From: CAZUDO01 sp964618895 | GTDB lineage: Bacteria > Desulfobacterota > Binatia > DP-6 | NCBI GenBank assembly: GCA_964618895.1 | Contig: CAZUDO010000113.1 | Coordinates: 1-57,917 of the forward strand | Direction: 5' to 3' | Length of the DNA stretch: 57,917 bases | In this document: positions 7,527 through 15,389 of the stretch, piece by piece | Layout: every line of letters starts with the position of its first letter | Position numbering within the stretch: the stretch's first letter is position 1 | Notes under the pieces: generated by a model | Seen by the model: only the letters and a program-made list of their open reading frames with translations | The model's database searches: none | What the model was told of the DNA's origin: nothing | Position numbers and translations under genes: made by a program

Positions 7527-7865
7527 ATGAAGCGCATCGACGCCATCATCAAGCCCTTCAAGCTCGACGACGTGAAGGAACGGCTGGCGGAGGTGGGCGC
7601 GCGCGGGATGACGGTCACCGAGGTGAAAGGCTTCGGCCGGCAGAAGGGTCACACCGAGCTCTATCGCGGCGCCGAATACGTCGTCGACTTCCTGCCCAAA
7701 GTGCTGCTCACCGTGCTGGTGCCCGACGAGCGCGTCGCCGAGACGGTCGATGCGATCGTGGCCGGGGCGCGGACGGGCCGGATCGGCGACGGGAAGATAT
7801 TCGTCTCGCCGGTCGAGGAGGTGATCCGCATCCGGACGGGTGAGCGCGGACCGGAGGCGGTGTAG
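7527..7865 (+). CDS. glnB: PII nitrogen regulatory protein (GlnB/GlnK)
   Basis: 112 residues, full family length. It has the PII opening MKRIDAIIKPFKLDDVKERL, the T-loop GHTELYRGAEYVVDFLPK with the uridylylatable Tyr51, and the C-terminal signature GRIGDGKIFVSPVEEVIRIR. PII proteins sense 2-oxoglutarate and ATP/ADP and control glutamine synthetase, transporters and transcription. GlnB and GlnK cannot be separated here: no amtB or glnA lies nearby. There is no Shine-Dalgarno sequence before ATG 7527, which fits a near-leaderless message from the sigma-54-like site at 7499-7514. The next small gene follows after one base. Confidence 0.95.
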   Translation: MKRIDAIIKPFKLDDVKERLAEVGARGMTVTEVKGFGRQKGHTELYRGAEYVVDFLPKVLLTVLVPDERVAETVDAIVAGARTGRIGDGKIFVSPVEEVIRIRTGERGPEAV

Positions 7866-7866
7866 G

Positions 7867-8103
7867 ATGGTGGGACGGGCGGAGCGTGAGTTCGAGCGCG
7901 GCCGGCTGAAAGAGGGCATCGGGCTCGGCATCCCCGAGCAGGCCCGCTGGCACCTGGACGCGGCGCTCGCCCGGGCCGCCACCCCGACCGAGCGGACCTA
8001 CGTGCAGGGCCTGCTCCGTGCCGACCGGAGCCGCAAGGGGGGCCGTGCCCGGCTGAAGCAGCCGTTCTGGCTCCTGAACCGCGGCCGCGACGCCTCGGGG
8101 TGA
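7867..8103 (+). CDS. Small hypothetical protein downstream of PII
   Basis: 78 residues from ATG 7867, eight bases after GGAGG that lies inside the end of the PII gene, so translation is probably coupled. The product is basic and helical (REFERGRLKEGIGLGIPEQA, then ARAATPTERTYVQGLLRADR) with a C-terminal RARLKQPFWLLNRGRD. No family recognised. It is kept because of the ribosome-binding site and its spacing; alternatively it is a spurious frame. Confidence 0.5.
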   Translation: MVGRAEREFERGRLKEGIGLGIPEQARWHLDAALARAATPTERTYVQGLLRADRSRKGGRARLKQPFWLLNRGRDASG

Positions 8104-8173
8104 GGGTGGATGGGCCGGAGCATCCCGTACAGTTCTGGCCGCCTGCGACGCCGGATCGTCGCCCGGAGGCGGC

Positions 8174-8518
8174 CTACGCCGCGCGCCGGGACGCGAGTCG
8201 CAGCGCCCGCGTCGTGCCCCGGTTGAGGGTCGGCAGCAGGCCCCGGTACTTCGCCTGGTACGCGGCCAGGCGGGCGTCGAGCGCGTCCTTCTCCGTGGCC
8301 GCCACCTCGTAGCGGAAGTAATGGCCGCCCGGACTCGGCGGAAGCGCGGAATTTGGGCCAATGAAGCTGGCCAGCCGCGCGCGCAGGTTGCCGTCGGCCG
8401 CGGCGATCAGGTGCACCGAGCGGACGAGATTCGCGATCTCGAACACCGCGCCCTCTTCCGGAAGGGCGGCAATCATGGCCGGGTTGAGGCGTCTCCAGCG
8501 GTTCGGGTTCGCGATCAT
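8174..8518 (-). CDS. Conserved-looking hypothetical protein
   Basis: 114 residues. It begins with a compact patterned segment (ANPNRWRRLNPAMIAALPEE, then GAVFEIANLVRSVHLIAAAD) and ends in a charged helix (ATEKDALDARLAAYQAKYRG). The GAVFEIANLV pattern is reminiscent of small GIY-YIG-like nuclease domains, but the catalytic residues are not evident, so no function is assigned. ATG 8518 was chosen over the start at 8548 because homologous-looking sequence begins there; neither has a clear ribosome-binding site. Confidence 0.55.
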   Translation of the reverse strand: MIANPNRWRRLNPAMIAALPEEGAVFEIANLVRSVHLIAAADGNLRARLASFIGPNSALPPSPGGHYFRYEVAATEKDALDARLAAYQAKYRGLLPTLNRGTTRALRLASRRAA

Positions 8519-8626
8519 GCGGGAGCAAGTTTGCAACGTGCATGCCATAAAAAGTGCCTGAAGTTCGTCCTCTCTGCGGGTTGCAAGCGGTGCATCTCTG
8601 ACGGTTGCTTGGGCGTGTTTGGGGCG

Positions 8627-9535
8627 TTAGTCGGCCGCGCCCGGGTGGCGGCCGATCAGCCAGTCGTTGGGGGCCGGCGGGGTCTTGGCGTAGTCGTAGA
8701 ACCCGCTACCGCTCTTCCGGCCGAGGAAGCCGGCCAGGACCAGCCGGCGGAGCAGCGGCGGCGGCGCGAAGTGGGCGTCGCCGAACTCCGCGTGCAGCAG
8801 GCTGGCCATGTGGAAGACGATGTCGAGGCCGATGAAGTCGGCGAGCGCGAGCGGGCCCATCGGGTGATTGGCGCCGTTCATCATGGCGGCGTCGATGTCG
8901 GCGATGCCGGCCAGGCCGCGCTGCAGGGTGCCGATCGCGTCGGTCAAGAAGGGCACCAGGAGCCGGTTCACGATGAAGCCGGTCGAGTCGGACACCACCA
9001 CCGGGGCCTTCCCGAGCGTCTTGGCGAACGCGACCGCCGCGCTCACGGTCGCGCGCGACGTCTTCAGGCTGGGCGCCACCTCCACCAGCTTCATGGCATG
9101 CACCGGGTTGAAGAAGTGGAGGCCCAGGAAGCGGTCCTGACGCTGCACGACGGTGGCGATCTCGGCGATGCAGAGCGTGGAGGTGTTGGTCGCGAAGACG
9201 GCCTTCTGGTCGACCACCTCGTCGAGGCGCTGGAAGGTGTCGCGCTTGGTCGGCAGATCTTCGACGATCGACTCGATGATCAGATCGACGGGAGCCAGGT
9301 CGTGCAGGTGGGTGCTCCAGCGCAGGCGCTCGACGAGCGCACCGTGATCGGCGGCCGTCAGCCGTCCGCGCTCGACTTCCTTCTGCAGCGTCTTCTCCAC
9401 CTTGCTGCGCTGCGCGTCGAGCGAGCCGGGCGTCGCCTTCACCAGGATGGTCTCGTAGCCGGCGCGCGCACTTGCCTGCGCGATGCCGAGTCCCATCTGT
9501 CCGGCACCGAGCACGCCGACTGTGCGAATCTCCAT
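8627..9535 (-). CDS. 3-hydroxyacyl-CoA (3-hydroxybutyryl-CoA type) dehydrogenase
   Basis: 302 residues with the NAD-binding Rossmann motif GVLGAGQMGLGIAQASARAG at the N terminus. Substrate-site landmarks follow: DLIIESIVEDLPTK, the FATNTSTLCIAEIA segment, and GLHFFNPVHAMKLVEV with the catalytic histidine (HFFNP). The C-terminal dimerisation domain has DSTGFIVNRLLVPFL and ANHPMGPLALADFIGLD. It oxidises 3-hydroxyacyl-CoA to 3-ketoacyl-CoA in the cytoplasm. It is divergent from the methylmalonyl-CoA mutase gene, consistent with acyl-CoA degradation in this island. ATG 9535 starts directly at the Rossmann fold. Confidence 0.93.
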   Translation of the reverse strand: MEIRTVGVLGAGQMGLGIAQASARAGYETILVKATPGSLDAQRSKVEKTLQKEVERGRLTAADHGALVERLRWSTHLHDLAPVDLIIESIVEDLPTKRDTFQRLDEVVDQKAVFATNTSTLCIAEIATVVQRQDRFLGLHFFNPVHAMKLVEVAPSLKTSRATVSAAVAFAKTLGKAPVVVSDSTGFIVNRLLVPFLTDAIGTLQRGLAGIADIDAAMMNGANHPMGPLALADFIGLDIVFHMASLLHAEFGDAHFAPPPLLRRLVLAGFLGRKSGSGFYDYAKTPPAPNDWLIGRHPGAAD

Positions 9536-9652
9536 TGCGTCCGTCTCCTGTGGTCCTTGCCCGAGCAGGCCGAGGGCTGTAGCACGATCGCGCGGAAGCT
9601 GCCTAGACCTGGCGGGGTGCCCGACCAGGCCATGGGCGGGGTCGCGCGGCAT

Positions 9653-9680
9653 TTGAAGACGGGACAAGAAAGGCTAATGT
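9653..9680 (+). promoter_or_regulatory. Candidate sigma-70 promoter of the mutase gene
   Basis: TTGAAG (9653-9658) and TAATGT (9675-9680) are 16 bases apart in an unusually AT-rich patch of the divergent intergenic region. Transcription would begin about 25 bases before the mutase ATG, leaving room for the GGGGAG ribosome-binding site at about 9698. Confidence 0.45.
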
Positions 9681-9711
9681 GGGCAGGTAGTTGGCCTGGG
9701 GAGACGAACCA

Positions 9712-11886
9712 ATGAGTGAGTCCGGTACGGGCGCCGACCTGTCGTTATGGAGAAAGCTCGCGGCCAAAGAGCGCAAGGGCGCGGATCCCGACGGCCTAGT
9801 CTGGCAGACGCCCGAGGGCATCCCGGTCAAGCCGCTCTACACGCGCGCCGACGTGGCCGATCTCGACTTCACGGACACCACGCCGGGCGCCTTCCCGTTC
9901 CTGCGTGGTCCGCGCGCGACCATGTACGCCGGGCAGCCGTGGACCATCCGCCAGTACGCCGGGTTCTCCACCGCCGAAGAGTCGAACGCGTTCTACCGCG
10001 CTAACCTGGCGGCGGGACAGATGGGCCTCTCGGTGGCCTTCGACCTCGCCACCCACCGCGGCTACGACAGCGACCATCCGCGCGTCACCGGCGACGTGGG
10101 CAAAGCCGGCGTTGCCATCGACTCCGTCGAGGACATGAAGATCCTCTTCGGCAGCGTGCCGCTCGACAAGATGTCGGTGGCGATGACCATGAACGGCGCC
10201 GTGCTGCCCGTGCTCGCCAGCTTCATCGTAGCGGGTGAGGAGCAGGGCGTCCCGCGCGCGCAGCTCACGGGGACCATCCAGAACGACATCCTGAAGGAGT
10301 TCATGGTCCGCAACACCTACATCTACCCGCCCACCCCCTCGATGCGGATCGTGGCCGACATCATCGCCTACACCAGCCGCGAGATGCCGAAGTTCAACTC
10401 GATCTCGATCTCCGGCTACCACATGCAGGAGGCCGGGGCGACGTGCGATCTCGAGCTGGCGTTCACCATCGCCGACGGCCTCGAGTACGTGCGTGCGGCG
10501 CTGTCGCAGGGACTCGACATCGACGCCTTCGCCGGGCGGCTGTCGTTCTTCTTCGCCATCGGGATGAACTTCTACATGGAGGTGGCGAAGCTGCGCGCGG
10601 CGCGGCTCCTGTGGGCCACGCTCGTACAGAAGCACTTCGCGCCCAAGCAGCCGCAGTCGCTCATGCTACGCACGCACTGCCAGACGTCGGGCGCCAGCCT
10701 GACCGCGCAGGACCCCTTCAACAACATCATCCGCACCACGGTCGAGGCTATGGCCGCCGTGTTCGGCGGCACGCAGAGCCTGCACACCAACTCCTTCGAC
10801 GAGGCCATCGCGCTGCCCACCGACGCCTCGGCGCGCGTGGCGCGCAACACGCAGCTCATCCTCCAGCTGGAGACCGGCATCCCCACGGTGGTCGATCCCT
10901 GGGCCGGGTCGTACTTCATGGAGGCGCTGACGCACGCGCTGGCGCGGAAGGCGCTCGGCATCATCGAGGAGATCGAGACCCTGGGCGGCATGACGCGCGC
11001 CATCGAATCCGGGATGCCGAAGCTGCGCATCGAGGAGACGGCCGCGCGCCGGCAGGCGCGCATCGATCGGGGGCAAGACGTCATCGTCGGCGTCAACAAG
11101 TTCCAGCTCGCCGAGGAGCCCGAGCTCGACCTGCGCGAGATCGACAACCGCGCCGTGCGCGAGGCGCAGCTGGCTCGCCTCGGCCGCATCCGTGCCACGC
11201 GCGATGCGGCGCGGACGCAGGCGACACTCGACGCCCTCACCACGGCGGCCGAGACCGGAGAGGGCAATCTGCTGGCGCTGGCGGTCGAGGCGGCGCGGGC
11301 GCGCGCGTCGGTGGGCGAGATCTCGGCGGCGCTCGAGAAGGTGTGGGGACGCTATCATGCAGAGATCCGGTCCATCTCCGGCGTGTACGGCGGCCAGTTC
11401 GCCGACGACGCGGAGTGGAAGACGCTGCGTGCCGAGGTGGACGGGTTCGCGCGTGCGCAGGGACGGCGGCCGCGCCTCCTGGTGGCGAAGGTCGGGCAGG
11501 ACGGCCACGATCGCGGCGCCAAGGTGATCGCCACCGCGTTCGCCGACCTCGGCTTCGATGTCGATGTCGGCACGCTCTTTCAGACGCCGGAGGAGGTCGC
11601 GCGGCAGGCGGTCGAGAACGACGTGCACGTGATCGGCGTCTCCACCCAGTCGGGGGGGCACAAGACGCTGGTGCCGCAGCTGGTGCAGGAACTGGCGCGG
11701 CTCGGCGCGGGCGACATCGTGGTGACCGTCGGGGGGATCATCCCGAGCCGGGACTATGCGTTCCTCGAGGGGGCCGGAGTGAAGGCGATCTTCGGGCCGG
11801 GGACGCAGATCCCCAAGGCGGCGCGGCGCGTGCTGGGGCTCATCCAGGAGGTCGCGGGGGCGGCGAATGCGGCGGTCGGTGGATAG
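9712..11886 (+). CDS. Methylmalonyl-CoA mutase, single-chain
   Basis: 724 residues. The N-terminal TIM-barrel has GPRATMYAGQPWTIRQYAGF, AGQMGLSVAFDLATHRGYDS, the TYIYPPTPSMRIV segment and ISGYHMQEAGAT with the active-site Tyr-His pair. The C-terminal B12 domain has KVGQDGHDRGAK; His599 of DGHDRG is the axial cobalt ligand. It interconverts methylmalonyl-CoA and succinyl-CoA with adenosylcobalamin. The start ATG 9712 has GGGGAG about eight bases upstream; TTG 9691 is rejected. The MeaB-type chaperone gene follows after hairpin element A. Close relatives acting on other acyl-CoAs cannot be excluded. Confidence 0.95.
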   Translation: MSESGTGADLSLWRKLAAKERKGADPDGLVWQTPEGIPVKPLYTRADVADLDFTDTTPGAFPFLRGPRATMYAGQPWTIRQYAGFSTAEESNAFYRANLAAGQMGLSVAFDLATHRGYDSDHPRVTGDVGKAGVAIDSVEDMKILFGSVPLDKMSVAMTMNGAVLPVLASFIVAGEEQGVPRAQLTGTIQNDILKEFMVRNTYIYPPTPSMRIVADIIAYTSREMPKFNSISISGYHMQEAGATCDLELAFTIADGLEYVRAALSQGLDIDAFAGRLSFFFAIGMNFYMEVAKLRAARLLWATLVQKHFAPKQPQSLMLRTHCQTSGASLTAQDPFNNIIRTTVEAMAAVFGGTQSLHTNSFDEAIALPTDASARVARNTQLILQLETGIPTVVDPWAGSYFMEALTHALARKALGIIEEIETLGGMTRAIESGMPKLRIEETAARRQARIDRGQDVIVGVNKFQLAEEPELDLREIDNRAVREAQLARLGRIRATRDAARTQATLDALTTAAETGEGNLLALAVEAARARASVGEISAALEKVWGRYHAEIRSISGVYGGQFADDAEWKTLRAEVDGFARAQGRRPRLLVAKVGQDGHDRGAKVIATAFADLGFDVDVGTLFQTPEEVARQAVENDVHVIGVSTQSGGHKTLVPQLVQELARLGAGDIVVTVGGIIPSRDYAFLEGAGVKAIFGPGTQIPKAARRVLGLIQEVAGAANAAVGG

Positions 11887-11909
11887 TCCGCGAGGGTGTG
11901 GCGGCGGTC

Positions 11910-12024
11910 CGCGGGAGCGGGACCGGGGTCTCCGCTTCGCTCCTCGCCGGGTCGGCGGCGCGGGCTTGATTGGGCGGGCGTGCCCGGCTCGTCAAGGCGC
12001 TCCGACCCCGGTCCCGCTCCCGCG
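11910..12024. repeat. Two-stem covarying hairpin element, copy A
   Basis: The outer arms 11910-11930 and 12004-12024 are perfect 21-bp inverted repeats. Inside them lie box 1 TCCGCTTCGCTC (11931-11942), the inner stem GCCGGG (11946-11951) with CCCGGC (11983-11988), and box 2 TCAAGGCGCTCC (11992-12003). The distance between outer arms is 73 bases. Copies B and C share the boxes and geometry but have different stem sequences. It lies between the mutase and meaB-like genes. Confidence 0.85.
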
Positions 12025-12065
12025 ACTCGCGTCGCGGCTCGCTGCCCCCCACCCCCTCGAGGTGT

Positions 12066-13103
12066 GTGTTGGCGTCTGTGGTTGAACCGATCGATGTACT
12101 GGTGGACGGGGTGCGTGGGGGGGATCGGCGGGCGCTGGCGAAGGCGATCACGTTGGTCGAGAGCACGCGGGTGGATCATCAGCGGGACGCGCAGCGGTTG
12201 CTGGAGGTGCTGTTGCCGGCGACGGGGGGGGCGGCGCGGGTCGGGGTCAGTGGCGTGCCGGGGGTGGGGAAGAGCACGTTCATCGAAGCGTTCGGGCTGG
12301 CGCTGATCGCGGGTGGCAAACGGGTCGCGGTGTTGGCGGTCGATCCGTCGAGCGCGCGCTCGGGTGGCAGTATCCTCGGGGACAAGACGCGCATGGCGCA
12401 GCTGGCGGTGGCGCCCCAGGCCTTCATCCGGCCGAGTCCCTCGAGCGGGTCGCTGGGCGGGGTGGCACGCCGGACGCGCGAGGCGATGCTGGTGTGCGAG
12501 GCGGCGGGGTACGACGTCGTGCTGGTCGAGACCGTGGGCGTGGGGCAGTCGGAGTTCGCGGTGGCGTCCATGGTCGACTTCTTCCTGGTGCTCATGCTCG
12601 CCGGGGCGGGCGACGAGCTGCAGGGCATCAAGAAGGGCATTCTCGAGCTGGCCGACGCGCTCGCCATCAACAAGGCCGACGGCGACAACGTCGACCACGC
12701 GACGCAGGCGGCGGCGCAGTACCGCAGCGCGCTCACCCTCTTCCGGCACGCCTCGCCGTCGTGGGATCCGCCGGTGGTGGTGGTGAGTGCGCTCGAGGCG
12801 CGCGGGATGGATGCGGTGTGGGCCATCATCCAGGACCACCGCGCGCGGCTCACCGCCTCGGGCGAGCTGGCCGCCAAGCGGCGCGAGCAGCAGCAGGCCT
12901 GGTTCTGGAGCATGATCGACGACGGCCTCAAGCAGCATTTCCTGGCGCGCGAGGACGTGGTCCGGCTCCTGCCCGACATGGAAGCCGCGATCGCGAGCGC
13001 GCGGCTCACGCCCACCGAGGCGGCACGCCGCCTGCTGGCGCTGCTCGACGGCGGGGGCGGCGTGCACGCGACCCCGCGTGCACGCCGCGCCCGCACGGGC
13101 TGA
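12066..13103 (+). CDS. meaB: MeaB/ArgK-family GTPase, mutase chaperone
   Basis: 345 residues with a G3E-type P-loop (GVSGVPGVGKSTFIEAFG), switch and Mg-binding segments (VDPSSARSGGSILGDKTRM), ETVGVGQSE, and the base-recognition motif NKAD. The C-terminal helices (QQAWFWSMIDDGLKQHF) are typical of MeaB. MeaB proteins load and protect the B12 cofactor of methylmalonyl-CoA mutase, matching the gene just upstream. The start is GTG 12066 (or TTG 12069) after CGAGG; the frame extends further upstream but runs through hairpin element A. It converges on the VWA gene. Confidence 0.93.
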   Translation: MLASVVEPIDVLVDGVRGGDRRALAKAITLVESTRVDHQRDAQRLLEVLLPATGGAARVGVSGVPGVGKSTFIEAFGLALIAGGKRVAVLAVDPSSARSGGSILGDKTRMAQLAVAPQAFIRPSPSSGSLGGVARRTREAMLVCEAAGYDVVLVETVGVGQSEFAVASMVDFFLVLMLAGAGDELQGIKKGILELADALAINKADGDNVDHATQAAAQYRSALTLFRHASPSWDPPVVVVSALEARGMDAVWAIIQDHRARLTASGELAAKRREQQQAWFWSMIDDGLKQHFLAREDVVRLLPDMEAAIASARLTPTEAARRLLALLDGGGGVHATPRARRARTG

Positions 13104-13109
13104 AACGGC

Positions 13110-14396
13110 TCAGGCGGCCTTGGCCAGGGCCTTGGCGGCTTCCCCGGCGTCGCCGACACGGATGATGCCGGCCTCCTTGCAGATCTGCTTGCACCGAGTG
13201 GTGATGGCCGTGGTCGGCGTATCGTCGCGCCCGGTGACCTTGCCGTCGGAGATCCAGATGCGTGGTCCGTGCTGCTTGGCGAGCCACTGCAGGGCCGGCA
13301 GGTCGACGATGTTGCCCGAGCCGTAGGGGGCCAGGTCGGCCGGGGCGGCGCGGTAGCCGTTCTTCACCACCACCCGCAGCTCACCGTGGTCGCGGCGGCC
13401 GGAGTAGATGGCGACCAGGGTGGCGTCGGGGGCGGCGGCGATGATCTGCTCGACATCGTCGGCGGACAGACTCATGCTGCCGCTCACGTCGATCAGCACC
13501 GAGCCCCCGCCGGTGGTGATCTTGCGGGCCGGCCGAGCGAACACCCGCTGGTCGGTGAAGAAGCGGTCGAGGCTCCGCAGCAGCGTGCCCTCGGTGGCGA
13601 GCCGCGTGCGGCGCGTGAGGCCGCGGGTGGCGTTGGTGCAGCGGTGGAGGAGCGGCGGGGTGGCGATGCGCAGCCGCCCGGGCAGCACGCCGTCCTCCAG
13701 GTGACAGGGGCGGCCCGGGCTGCGTCCCCCCTTGGTGGCCAGGCCGTGGCCGCACGCGACCAGCGCGCCGCCCGTCGGCGGCTCGAAGCCGTACTTGTCG
13801 AGCTCGCGCGTGAGCCAGCGTGCGATCCGCACGCCCTGCATGAAGGTGGCCACCGGGCCCCCCGCGCGCCAGCGCGCGCGGCGGAAGCGTACGTGCGCCG
13901 CGGTGTCGAGCTCGCGTACAGCCTGCAGGGCCGCCGGCTCGGTGCCGGCGACGAGCGCCAGGAGCGCCGGGCGGACGTTGGTGCCGAACGACGCCACCAG
14001 GCGCAGCACGAGCGCGCCGAACTGCGCCCGGGAGAGGTCCTGGGCCGCGAGGCGGACGACCTCGTCGCAGATGGCGTCGTCGAACACCAGCCCGAGGCCG
14101 AGGTGGGCGAGGCCCAGGTTGACGCGGCCGTCCTCGACGGCCTGCATGACCATGATGGGGAGGCCGAGCTTCTTGATGTTCACCGTCGTTGGCGACCACA
14201 GGACGTGGCCGTGCTCGTGCTGCGACACGGTGCGGCCGGACGGTTCGAACGGGACGTACATCTCGCGGTCGGCCTTGTTGGTGACCCCGGTGCTCGGCAG
14301 TCCGGGCATGCCACGGCTGTCGAAGATCTCGTAGGGCACACCGGCGAGCAGTTCGGTGAACGGCTTGAAGTCCTCGTCGTTGCGGTAGTCAGACAT
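13110..14396 (-). CDS. VWA-domain protein with N-terminal HExxH motif
   Basis: 428 residues. Residues 60-64 are HEHGH in GRTVSQHEHGHVLWSP, an HExxH zinc-site pattern, followed 24 residues later by VEDGRVN (Glu88), matching the HExxH...E spacing of gluzincin-like folds. The C-terminal third is a von Willebrand A domain with the MIDAS motif DVSGSMS (Asp303, Ser305, Ser307). Related VWA proteins (CobT/CoxE-like) work with MoxR ATPases in cofactor insertion or protein remodelling. The cognate MoxR gene lies five bases upstream. Whether the zinc site is proteolytic is unknown. Confidence 0.85.
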   Translation of the reverse strand: MSDYRNDEDFKPFTELLAGVPYEIFDSRGMPGLPSTGVTNKADREMYVPFEPSGRTVSQHEHGHVLWSPTTVNIKKLGLPIMVMQAVEDGRVNLGLAHLGLGLVFDDAICDEVVRLAAQDLSRAQFGALVLRLVASFGTNVRPALLALVAGTEPAALQAVRELDTAAHVRFRRARWRAGGPVATFMQGVRIARWLTRELDKYGFEPPTGGALVACGHGLATKGGRSPGRPCHLEDGVLPGRLRIATPPLLHRCTNATRGLTRRTRLATEGTLLRSLDRFFTDQRVFARPARKITTGGGSVLIDVSGSMSLSADDVEQIIAAAPDATLVAIYSGRRDHGELRVVVKNGYRAAPADLAPYGSGNIVDLPALQWLAKQHGPRIWISDGKVTGRDDTPTTAITTRCKQICKEAGIIRVGDAGEAAKALAKAA

Positions 14397-14401
14397 AAGA
14401 T

Positions 14402-15130
14402 TCACACCCCCTTCTTGGTGGCCAGCGCGAGCTGGATGGCGTCGTACAGCATCTGGCCGCGGTCGGGGCCGAAGCAGAGCTGGCAGGCCCGCTTCAGGCC
14501 GAACTCGCCCTTCAGCGCCTGCAGGTTCTGCCACCCGCGGGCGCTGATGCGACGGTCGTCGGTGATGCACATCGCCGCCTCGGCGAGCGAGCGCAGCTCC
14601 TGGTCGAGGCCGGCGAGCGCGTCCGGGTGCGGCTCGAGCACGCGCAGGATGGCGACGAACCGGTCCTGCAACGGCTCTGGCAGGCGATCCGGCGGCGAAT
14701 TGTCGGTGACCACCACGTGGAAACCCGGGGCGGGGGCGATGGTCTCGCCAGTCGGGAGGGTGAGGCGCGCGGTCTCGGGCGACTCGAAGATCGGGAACAG
14801 CAGGGCGAGCACGTCGGCCGAGGCGTGGCAGATCTCGTTGATGACCAGGCGTACGCCTTCGCGCATGGCGCGCACGAACGGGCCGTCGTGCCACACGCCG
14901 TCGGTGCCCTTGAGCAGGTAGAAGCCGCGCAGCTCGGCGGCGGACGTGTCCTCGGTCAGGGTGACGCTGTAGTAGCCCTTCTGGATGCGGCCGTAGTGGA
15001 AGGCCGCGTACGTTTTCCCCGTACCCGGGGGCCCGTAGATGTAGACGATGCGGGCGAGTGCCGACGCCAGCACGAGCTCGACGAGCTGCCACGTCTCCCG
15101 GATGTGCGACTTCCTGTCCTCTTTGGTCAT
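14402..15130 (-). CDS. MoxR-type AAA+ ATPase
   Basis: 242 residues. Walker A is YGPPGTGKT (residues 32-40), Walker B lies in VRLVINEICHASADVLALLF, sensor 1 in FHVVVTDNSPPDRLP, and an arginine-finger region follows in LQDRFVAILRV. The C-terminal lid has DRRISARGWQNLQALKGEFG. MoxR ATPases act as chaperones with a VWA partner, here the next gene in the operon. A GAGGAGGACACACCGC leader gives a strong ribosome-binding site before ATG 15130. It is divergently transcribed from the SorC-like regulator. Confidence 0.9.
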   Translation of the reverse strand: MTKEDRKSHIRETWQLVELVLASALARIVYIYGPPGTGKTYAAFHYGRIQKGYYSVTLTEDTSAAELRGFYLLKGTDGVWHDGPFVRAMREGVRLVINEICHASADVLALLFPIFESPETARLTLPTGETIAPAPGFHVVVTDNSPPDRLPEPLQDRFVAILRVLEPHPDALAGLDQELRSLAEAAMCITDDRRISARGWQNLQALKGEFGLKRACQLCFGPDRGQMLYDAIQLALATKKGV

Positions 15131-15248
15131 GCGGTGTGTCCTCCTCGTGGGGTGGGGTCTGTCGGCGGAGTCGGGTGGGATGGTTCCGCCGTGGGCGGGT
15201 GAACACGTCTCCTCTACCGACGTTGCGCGCTGTATGCAAGAAAAAAAG

Positions 15249-15277
15249 TTGACATACGGCGCCATGACACGTACGAC
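15249..15277 (+). promoter_or_regulatory. Candidate sigma-70 promoter with three CATGAC repeats
   Basis: TTGACA (15249-15254) and TACGAC (15272-15277) are 17 bases apart, preceded by an A-rich run. CATGACACG occurs at 15263-15271, inside the spacer, and again at 15303-15311; a CATGAC-type copy within a GTCATGAC palindrome lies at about 15333-15340. They look like operator sites for the downstream SorC-like regulator and possibly the divergent moxR operon. Confidence 0.5.
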
Positions 15278-15389
15278 GCGGAGCGCGTGGTGTGATCGGG
15301 TTCATGACACGACGGGCTTTGTGGGTGAGGTTGTCATGACGCATTTTCGCTGGCGTTCCGGCGTCGTTCTGTGTTCTGTATCGAGCATC

